From a virus, in IMG/VR virus record IMGVR_UViG_3300045738_000519, positions 1 through 20,860 of that record: DNA of 20,860 nt; one strand, given 5' to 3'. The notes below the pieces were generated by a model that worked only from the letters and a program-made list of their open reading frames with translations, was not told where the DNA came from and searched no databases. The translations under genes were made by a program, and so were the position numbers. Positions 1 through 4,789 of this stretch are shown piece after piece (the first letter of the stretch is position 1; the number at the start of each line of letters is the position of its first letter).

Positions 1-60
1 TTTGAACCGATCGACCACAAGGGGATCGGGCTCATCACGATCGCAAAGAGGCGCGAGTGA
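1..60 (+). CDS. C-terminal end of an unknown protein (partial)
   Basis: The first frame is open from base 1 and reads FEPIDHKGIGLITIAKRRE before a TGA stop at 58-60. The stop overlaps the GTG start of the next gene (GTGA at 57-60), the same coupling used by many gene pairs in this window, so this is probably the tail of a real upstream gene. Nineteen residues are too few to assign a function. Confidence 0.55.
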   Translation, partial: FEPIDHKGIGLITIAKRRE

Positions 61-506
61 GCTCTCGAGGTCGCCTCAACTTCGCGTCGCTTCGCTTCGG
101 CGCGCGCGATGGCCATCCCTTCGATCGGCAAGACATCCCGAGAACCGAGGCGCAGCTCTTCGACGCCTGGGCCGCGCGCGTCGGCCTGGTCTCGCTCGCC
201 GGGTGCGTCGGCCAGGTCGACGCCGACCTGCTCGGGATCGAGGCGGTCGGAAACGCCTGGGCGGATCGAAACCCCGAGCGCGCGAAGATCACCTACATCG
301 CTCGGAAAGAGCGCCGGCGGGTATCCGACCTCGAGGCGAAAGAGCTCGACGACCTCGCGAACGTCGTCACCGAGCGCGCGCTCGAAGAGTTCGACCAGAA
401 GCGCGCCTTCGAGAAACTCCAAGCCTATCTAGTTGATTCAAACGAGCTCCTCGAGGCCGCTCGCGATCGTATCTATCTCGAGCAAAAGGCGGCCGAGCTC
501 CTATGA
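57..506 (+). CDS. Hypothetical phage protein, 149 aa
   Basis: I do not recognise this protein. It starts at GTG 57, overlapping the upstream stop by GTGA, and ends in an ATGA overlap with the zinc-ribbon gene, so it sits in a translationally coupled chain. Residues 1-60 are mixed and include a short hydrophobic stretch (VGLVSLAGCVG, about 42-52). From about residue 75 it is strongly charged and probably helical, rich in Glu, Arg and Lys, with two paired segments that could form a helical bundle or short coiled coil. No signal peptide, membrane span or catalytic motif is visible. Its place ahead of the late genes would suit a small DNA-binding or adaptor protein, but that is only context. Confidence 0.75.
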   Translation: MSSRGRLNFASLRFGARDGHPFDRQDIPRTEAQLFDAWAARVGLVSLAGCVGQVDADLLGIEAVGNAWADRNPERAKITYIARKERRRVSDLEAKELDDLANVVTERALEEFDQKRAFEKLQAYLVDSNELLEAARDRIYLEQKAAELL

Positions 507-1075
507 AATTCACGACGCCCGATCACGCTCTCCGCGCGACGGTCGAGATATACGAGCAGTGTTCGAGCGTCCAGGCAATGAACCCGGTCGCCCAGGAGGG
601 GACGCGCTTCGCTCGAGAGTGTGCGAAATGCGGAGCAAAACCCTACCGCGTGAAGCACGACCGGGACGGCGTCCCCTTTGCTCTTTGCCGGCACTGCGGC
701 AAGGACCGGCACCGCGAAGATGTGTATCTGCTTCGCGAGTCGGGGAAGGGCGGGGGGGACGTCGCGCGTGCACTTTGCACTCTTGCGGACCTCGAGCGGG
801 TGATTCGGCTCGCCGATCGTCGCGGTCGAGGTATTTTTCGCACTTATTCGGTGGTGGTTTTATCGCCCTGGCCGCTTTGGCAGGTCCGCGACTTTTGCTC
901 GGGGAAGAAGTGGGGACCTGGTCTCGGCGGCGGCTTCACCGATCGCACTCTTCGGCGCGCGATCCGCGACGGTCGCGCCGAGCTCGCGCGATCGCTACAC
1001 CGCTCGAATATGCTCGAGGGCGACCTCGCGGCCTGGACCGATACGCCAGGCGACTACGGTCGACGCTTCGCATAG
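503..1075 (+). CDS. Zinc-ribbon protein, candidate late-gene regulator
   Basis: A 190-aa protein with two CxxC knuckles, Cys40/Cys43 (CAKCG) and Cys62/Cys65 (CRHCG), spaced as a four-cysteine zinc ribbon; the hairpin between them is basic. Residues about 75-120 are helical and include ADLERVIRLADRRGRGI. Near the C terminus, GFTDRTLRRAIRDGRAELARSL (split about 147-168) looks like a helix-turn-helix or basic helix. It starts at ATG 503, overlapping the previous gene by ATGA. It is the last substantial gene before the structural block and is followed by a short gap with a palindrome, the usual place for a phage late activator or antiterminator; lambda Q also binds zinc through Cys pairs. I see no match to a named family, so the regulatory role is inference from zinc ribbon plus position. 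Confidence 0.72.
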   Translation: MKFTTPDHALRATVEIYEQCSSVQAMNPVAQEGTRFARECAKCGAKPYRVKHDRDGVPFALCRHCGKDRHREDVYLLRESGKGGGDVARALCTLADLERVIRLADRRGRGIFRTYSVVVLSPWPLWQVRDFCSGKKWGPGLGGGFTDRTLRRAIRDGRAELARSLHRSNMLEGDLAAWTDTPGDYGRRFA

Positions 1076-1096
1076 ATGGAGTGAGCTAGTAAGAGG

Positions 1097-1110
1097 GTTC
1101 CACGCGGAAC
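1097..1110. promoter_or_regulatory. Short perfect palindrome in the gap after the zinc-ribbon gene
   Basis: GTTCC at 1097-1101 and GGAAC at 1106-1110 form a perfect 5-bp inverted repeat around ACGC. It lies in the 55-base gap between the zinc-ribbon gene and the 58-aa peptide gene, and is followed immediately by the word AACGTAA (1108-1114), which recurs in other gaps. It could be an operator or a small mRNA hairpin just ahead of the ribosome binding site. A 5-bp palindrome can arise by chance, so confidence is low. Confidence 0.3.
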
Positions 1111-1130
1111 GTAAGAAGGGGTCGGCGACG

Positions 1131-1307
1131 ATGAAGAAGGGAAAGCAGCGAATCAAAAACGCAACCGAGCGCGCGGCACGCAAGCGATCGACGCCGCTAC
1201 CTCGCGAAGAAATGGAGCGCCTTTATGCACTCGACGCGAAGACCGACCAGGTCGCGCCGCTCTCGAGTTCGCCCGCCGAGCGCAAGATCGTGAAACGAAA
1301 AGTCTAA
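1131..1307 (+). CDS. Small basic hypothetical protein, 58 aa
   Basis: An ATG at 1131 opens a 58-codon frame ending in TAA at 1305-1307. A purine-rich ribosome binding site (AAGAAGGGG, 1113-1121) lies 9 bases upstream. The peptide begins MKKGKQRIKNATERAARKR, has a short acidic helix in the middle (PREEMERLYALDAK, about 24-37) and ends in RKIVKRKV, so both ends are basic. This resembles small nucleic-acid-binding phage peptides, but no family is recognisable. Codon use matches the neighbours and it fills most of a gap that would otherwise be empty. Confidence 0.6.
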   Translation: MKKGKQRIKNATERAARKRSTPLPREEMERLYALDAKTDQVAPLSSSPAERKIVKRKV

Positions 1308-1420
1308 ACGGGCTTGCGCCGGCGACAAATTACCCCCTACGATCCGAGAACCTGGGATTGTGCGCGCTGCCATGTGAGCCCGATCCTTTTGTCTCAGTGT
1401 TCCCCCACTGGAGGTCCGGC

Positions 1421-2047
1421 GTGCCGATCGTTGTCACCTTCGACGCGCCGGTCCGGGATCTCTCTCGCGCACTCACCGACTTTCAACGTCGGCAAGTTCC
1501 CTTCGCGACGGTGCTCGCGATCAAGTTCACCCTCGAAGACGCGCAGACAAAACTGCGCCGCGAGCTCGGCGACACCTTCAAGCTCCGAAACAAGTTCCTC
1601 GCCCAGGGCATCCGGACGCAATTCGCGAAGAAGCAGACGCTAGTCGGCAACGTCCATACCGTCGACGATATTCTCGCGACGCAAATCACCGGCGGGATCA
1701 AGGGCGGGATCCGCCGGCCGGTTCAGTTACCTCGAGCAGTGCGCGGCAGGGGTCGCGGCGACGATCGCGGCGCGGCCGAGAAGATCTTCCGCAAAGCAAA
1801 GCGACCGACGAAGCTCAAAACGAAGAAAAGGCACTTTACCCAAACGCTCCGCGACGGCGACGAAGCTCTCTTCCGCCGCCTGGGTAAGTCGCGATATCCG
1901 ATAGAAATTATGTGGCGCACGCGGACGAAGCCGATCCGCGTGAAGCCTGGATTCGACTTTTCCGCGATTGCGCGGCGAGTTTTCTCGAAGCGATGGGATA
2001 AAAATTGGGGCCGAGGGCTCGCGCGCGCGCTCTCGAGCTCGAAATAG
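1421..2047 (+). CDS. Putative minor tail protein Z-like protein
   Basis: The frame extends upstream to 1358, but GTG 1421 has an excellent ribosome binding site (GGAGG, 1410-1414) six bases upstream, giving 208 aa starting MPIVVTFDAPVRDLSRAL. The plan resembles lambda gpZ, which helps finish the tail end that joins the head: an N-terminal helix (DLSRALTDFQRRQVPFATV), then DAQTKLRRELGDTFKLRNKF, a basic middle rich in Lys and Arg, and a C-terminal FSAIARRVFSKRWDKNWGRG helix followed by ALSSSK. The resemblance is in layout and pattern, not strong identity. The gene lies upstream of the lysis genes rather than in the head-tail junction block, which is unusual for gpZ and weakens the call. An unknown structural protein is the alternative. 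Confidence 0.6.
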   Translation: MPIVVTFDAPVRDLSRALTDFQRRQVPFATVLAIKFTLEDAQTKLRRELGDTFKLRNKFLAQGIRTQFAKKQTLVGNVHTVDDILATQITGGIKGGIRRPVQLPRAVRGRGRGDDRGAAEKIFRKAKRPTKLKTKKRHFTQTLRDGDEALFRRLGKSRYPIEIMWRTRTKPIRVKPGFDFSAIARRVFSKRWDKNWGRGLARALSSSK

Positions 2048-2055
2048 CGCGGCGC

Positions 2056-2149
2056 AACGTAAGGCCTCGGGCCGGCGCGACGCTCCGCGCGGACGTGCTC
2101 GGCGCGTCGCTTCGCCTTTGCCGGTCCGAGCGTCGCGTCGGGTTACGTT
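2056..2149. repeat. Large imperfect inverted repeat before the lysis genes
   Basis: Matching arms lie in the same order on both sides. AACGTAA (2056-2062) pairs with TTACGTT (2143-2149); GCGACGCTC (2077-2085) with GAGCGTCGC (2128-2136); GGAC (2091-2094) with GTCC (2124-2127). Between them are asymmetric loops (14 versus 6 bases, and a 5-base bulge). The structure fills nearly all of the 116-base gap between the gpZ-like and holin-like genes and ends just before the holin ribosome binding site (GGGGGAG, 2154-2160). There is no T-run, so it is not a classical terminator. It could be a regulatory mRNA structure controlling lysis timing or a protein-binding site. Confidence 0.5.
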
Positions 2150-2163
2150 AAAAGGGGGAGCTC

Positions 2164-2364
2164 TTGAACGGACGCCGCGAGCGCCTGCTCGTTTCGATCC
2201 TGGCCGGCTTGGCGATGTCGCTGAGTGGGGTCGATTCATGGGCCGACCTACCGACAAAGATCGCGCCGATTTCTCTGGGGACTGGCTTCATCGTCCTGAG
2301 CGTTTACGCGCTCGAGCTCGCGATCGCAAACGGCCTCGAGCGCGCGAAGACTGGCCGACGATGA
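2164..2364 (+). CDS. Holin-like small membrane protein
   Basis: A 66-aa protein starting at TTG 2164, three bases after a strong purine-rich ribosome binding site (GGGGGAG, 2154-2160). It has a basic N terminus (MNGRRERLL), a first hydrophobic segment at about residues 8-21, a short polar link containing DSWADLPTK, a second hydrophobic segment at about 35-54 (ISLGTGFIVLSVYALELAI) and a basic C terminus (RAKTGRR). Two spans with a charged tail and a length below 100 aa fit a class II holin, the pore that lets the endolysin out of the cytoplasm. It overlaps the amidase gene by ATGA, the usual holin-endolysin pairing. Holins have little conserved sequence, so the call rests on topology and neighbour. 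The TTG start is supported by the ribosome binding site. Confidence 0.62.
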   Translation: MNGRRERLLVSILAGLAMSLSGVDSWADLPTKIAPISLGTGFIVLSVYALELAIANGLERAKTGRR

Positions 2365-2771
2365 AACCGATCACTCACCTGATAGTGCATCACTCGGCAT
2401 CACCTCGAGACTCGACGACGCTCGAAGACCTTGCGCGATGGCATACCGATCCGGCGAAGCCTGGCGGACCGTTCGACGCGGTCGCTTATCACTTCGTAAT
2501 TGAAGGCTATGGCCGGCTGAGATATGGCCGCCACGTGCGTTGGGTAGGGGCACACTCGGCGCCTAATGCTGCCAAGCTCGGCGTCTGTATTGTCGGCGAT
2601 CAGACCGATCCCGATGAGCGATGGAGCTCCACACAACTCGCGACGCTTCGGCTCTTGGTCGTGTCGCTGCGTATGATCGTGCCGGACCTGGACGTGATCG
2701 GGCACCGAGACGATCAACGCTCGGGCTATACCGAGTGCCCAGGCCTCGAGGTCGGCGCACTCAACCTATGA
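2361..2771 (+). CDS. N-acetylmuramoyl-L-alanine amidase (phage endolysin)
   Basis: A 136-aa single-domain amidase of the Amidase_2/T7 lysozyme/PGRP family, which cuts the amide bond between N-acetylmuramic acid and L-alanine in peptidoglycan. The zinc ligands are visible: His10 in LIVHHSAS, His115 in VIGHRD and Cys126 in YTECPG. AYHF at 42-45 matches the conserved tyrosine motif, and DLARWHTDP (23-31) the usual helix after the first ligand. Thr124 occupies the place where T7 lysozyme has its catalytic lysine, a substitution common in the wider family. Length is close to T7 lysozyme (about 150 aa); no signal peptide or binding domain is present, so it needs the holin-like protein to reach the wall. 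Start is ATG 2361, overlapping the holin stop; the frame continues upstream but the motif begins here. Confidence 0.9.
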   Translation: MKPITHLIVHHSASPRDSTTLEDLARWHTDPAKPGGPFDAVAYHFVIEGYGRLRYGRHVRWVGAHSAPNAAKLGVCIVGDQTDPDERWSSTQLATLRLLVVSLRMIVPDLDVIGHRDDQRSGYTECPGLEVGALNL

Positions 2772-2784
2772 AGGCCTATGAAGG
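2765..2784 (+). repeat. Tandem 10-bp duplication at the amidase stop
   Basis: CCTATGAAGG occurs twice head to tail (2765-2774 and 2775-2784). The first copy contains the amidase stop (TGA 2769-2771); the second supplies part of the ribosome binding site (AAGGGGAA, 2781-2788) for the next gene. It looks like a small slippage duplication that spaced the two genes. Confidence 0.6.
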
Positions 2785-2793
2785 GGAACGAAT

Positions 2794-3159
2794 ATGGCTC
2801 ACTCATTAGCGTCGCAGAGCTCAGTATTTGTCGACGTCGCGATCGCGGCATCGACCGCAGAGAACGTGATCACCGTGCCGCCTGGGATGCTCTTGAAGGC
2901 CGTTCTAATTCCGGCCGGATGGGAAACCTCGACGCTAACGCTCAAGTGTTCCGAAGATGGTGCTAGCTACTTCTTCCTGCGGAACTTGAGCGACTCAAAC
3001 CTAGTTGTGTATGGGGCGGCGAGCGCCAACTGGGAAGTCGCCAGCCAAAACGAAAGCAAGGCGACCGCCGGCTTTCCTCACCTTCTCTTCCGCCTGAGCG
3101 CGAACCAGACCTCGCCGCGCACGCTGCGGGTGATGTTCGTCACACCCTCATCGCATTGA
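2794..3159 (+). CDS. Beta-rich probable virion protein (decoration or fibre-like), 121 aa
   Basis: Starts at ATG 2794 behind AAGGGGAA (2781-2788). The sequence alternates short hydrophobic strands and turns with few helices, as in a beta sandwich. The pattern 'VPPGMLLKAVLIPAGWETST' followed by LTLKCSEDGASYFFL, a variable middle, then a C-terminal strand RTLRVMFV resembles a family of small uncharacterised phage proteins found near head genes, in which an amphipathic strand, an 'AW' turn and an 'S.DG..Y' turn recur. A role on the capsid surface or as a fibre part is inference. It is separated from the next gene by a 124-base gap, so it may end a transcription unit. No signal peptide or catalytic motif is seen. 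Confidence 0.72.
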   Translation: MAHSLASQSSVFVDVAIAASTAENVITVPPGMLLKAVLIPAGWETSTLTLKCSEDGASYFFLRNLSDSNLVVYGAASANWEVASQNESKATAGFPHLLFRLSANQTSPRTLRVMFVTPSSH

Positions 3160-3174
3160 CCTAGTTATAGCGAG

Positions 3175-3202
3175 CGGGTCCTTCCTAGAGGGTCGAGACC
3201 CG
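3175..3202. other. Inverted repeats in the 3160-3283 gap (possible weak terminator)
   Basis: CGGGTC (3175-3180) is complementary to GACCCG (3197-3202), and an alternative inner pairing GGGTC (3190-3194) with GACCC (3197-3201) has only a two-base loop. The region follows the beta-rich gene, and a near-palindrome TTTA...TAAA around an ACGT core lies at 3222-3237. There is no T-tract, so a rho-independent terminator is not supported. The 124-base gap holds no convincing gene. Confidence 0.25.
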
Positions 3203-3283
3203 AGGGTGACGCGGGCCGCAATTTAGTTACGTGTAAATGGCCAAGGGCACCGCGACGCAACGCAAGGGAGAAAGGCCGACGAC

Positions 3284-4228
3284 ATGGCGAAGGAGAAGTT
3301 CCCGGACCGGCTCCCAGTAGGCGACCTCGCGGATCTCGCGGCCGACTACAACCCCCGAAAGATCACCGACCAGAAACTCGCGGCGCTTCGCAAGTCGCTC
3401 CGCAAATATGGACACGTGCAGCTCGTCGTCGTGAACAAGCGAACGAAGCGCACGGGATGGCAAGCGAAGGCGACGCCGGTGATCGTCGGCGGGCATCAGA
3501 CGGTCCGCGCGGCCGCGCTCGAGCGGATCGACGAGCTCGCGATCCGCTGGGTCGACCTCGACCGCTACGACGAGCAGGAACTAAACATTGCACTCAACGC
3601 GATCGACGGCGACTGGGATCAGAAGCTACTGGCGCCACTGCTCGCCGGCCTCGAGTCGGTGAAGGCGGAGCGCGGCGGGCTCGAGACGACCGGCTTCACC
3701 GAGACCGAGATCACCGACATCCTCACCGCCGGCCTGGCCGAAGACGAAGACGAAGAAGAAGAGCTCGAGGATCGCCTGCTCTACGGCGGCGCGACCGCAC
3801 TCGAGCGCGGATCGGTGCCCTGGCGGCACTGGAAGAAGGCGAAGCTCCTCGAGGGCGACGTGCTCGACTTCGGATCGGGGAAGGAAGACCAGGGCGTCGC
3901 GCGCTTCGACGCCTTCACGCATCCCGACTATTCGGTGCTCCTCGAGCGATGGGATACCGTCACCTGTAACTACGTGCTGAACACTCAACCGGCGGACCAC
4001 CTGGTCCTTCAGATTTGCGTGATCCTCGCCGGCCTTCTTCGCCCAGGCGGTCAAGTTCTGATCGCTTGCATCACGCCAGGGAAGGCGCTCGACGGGACGC
4101 GCGCGGCCGGCGGTCGTGAGGCGAAGTCGCGCAGGGAATGGGAAGACCTGCTCGAGCGGATCTTTGTGCTCGAGCGCGTGAAGAGCGTCGGCTTCCTGGG
4201 CTGGATATGCCGACCGAAGGGCTCCTGA
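3284..4228 (+). CDS. ParB-like domain fused to a compact methyltransferase-like domain
   Basis: A 314-aa fusion. Residues about 10-110 are a ParB/Srx-like domain: NPRK at 23-26, the helix KLAALRKSLRKYGHVQLVVV (31-50) and VIVGGHQTVRAAALE (66-80), the phage form of the second ParB box. An acidic linker (EDEDEEEELED, about 153-163) leads to a C-terminal domain resembling a Rossmann methyltransferase: GDVLDFGSGK (191-200) as SAM motif I, a strand DTVTCNYVLNTQP (224-236), and LRPGGQVLIACI (252-263), the usual LxPGG turn. It lacks the DPPY/NPPY motif of DNA amino-methyltransferases; CNYVLN recalls the LGYVLNVI motif of phosphorothioation-associated putative methyltransferases. The TGA abuts the small terminase GTG, tying it to packaging. 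ParB-methylase pairs are common in phages as DNA modifiers; target and activity here are unknown. Confidence 0.78.
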   Translation: MAKEKFPDRLPVGDLADLAADYNPRKITDQKLAALRKSLRKYGHVQLVVVNKRTKRTGWQAKATPVIVGGHQTVRAAALERIDELAIRWVDLDRYDEQELNIALNAIDGDWDQKLLAPLLAGLESVKAERGGLETTGFTETEITDILTAGLAEDEDEEEELEDRLLYGGATALERGSVPWRHWKKAKLLEGDVLDFGSGKEDQGVARFDAFTHPDYSVLLERWDTVTCNYVLNTQPADHLVLQICVILAGLLRPGGQVLIACITPGKALDGTRAAGGREAKSRREWEDLLERIFVLERVKSVGFLGWICRPKGS

Positions 4229-4789
4229 GTGGCGGACCTGGTCGGCGTCGATGTCGTCGCAAGACTCTTGAAGATCGAACCGCGCCGGATCCAGTTCCTC
4301 GCGAAGGAAGGAATTATTCCAAAGGCGGCGCGCGGCCGTTACGACCTGGTCGCCTGCGTGCACGGCTACCTCGACTACGTCCGCGAAGGGCAACGCGATC
4401 GCGCGACGGTCGTCGACATGGAGGAGCTCCGGAAGCGGAAGCAACTCGCCGACACAGAGATCGCGGAGCTCGCACTCGAAGAAGCGCGCGGTCTGGTCGT
4501 GCCGATCGGCGTCGTGATCGCCGAGGTCGAAGACTGTCTTCTCCCGATCCGCGTGAAGCTCCTCGCAATGAAGACCCGATACTCGGGTCGCTGGGCGAAG
4601 ATCTCGCGCGCTCCAGCGATGGCGAAGGCGATCGAAGGGGCCGCGCTTGAAATCCTCGACGAGCTCACTAGCGGCGATGATGTCGCCCGAGTCGCTGGCG
4701 CGGCGAACAAGAAATCTAAAACAGTCCGGCCTGCTCCTAAGCAACGCCCTGCGGCGCGTCGTCCTCGAAAGACTAACGCCGCCTCCTGA
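4229..4789 (+). CDS. Terminase small subunit (Nu1-like)
   Basis: 186 aa, starting at GTG 4229 directly after the upstream stop. The N-terminal 40 residues fit a winged helix-turn-helix of the Nu1/MerR-like type: VDVVARLLKIEPRRIQFLAK, then EGIIPKAARGRYDLVACVHG, the last part like the wing and 'Y.....v..Y..Y' of Nu1-family proteins. A long charged helix follows (MEELRKRKQLADTEIAELAL, about 64-83), which in lambda Nu1 and gp1-type proteins mediates oligomerisation and contact with the large subunit. The C terminus is basic and Ala/Pro-rich (KKSKTVRPAPKQRPAARRP), probably disordered. It recognises the packaging start site and hands DNA to the large subunit. It overlaps the large terminase start by about 110 bases in another frame, further support for the pairing. 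Confidence 0.83.
   Translation: MADLVGVDVVARLLKIEPRRIQFLAKEGIIPKAARGRYDLVACVHGYLDYVREGQRDRATVVDMEELRKRKQLADTEIAELALEEARGLVVPIGVVIAEVEDCLLPIRVKLLAMKTRYSGRWAKISRAPAMAKAIEGAALEILDELTSGDDVARVAGAANKKSKTVRPAPKQRPAARRPRKTNAAS

Noticed and set aside
1314-1343. Possible sigma70-like promoter (TTGCGC, 18 bases, TACGAT) before the gpZ-like gene
   Set aside because: Each box matches consensus at only four of six positions and such matches are expected by chance; kept only as a candidate for transcription start mapping.
2321-2332. GCGATCGC octamers suggesting a cyanobacterial HIP1-rich genome
   Set aside because: The octamer appears several times but not at the density of HIP1-rich genomes, and GATCG is abundant anyway from Ile/Arg/Asp codon use; it does not identify the host.
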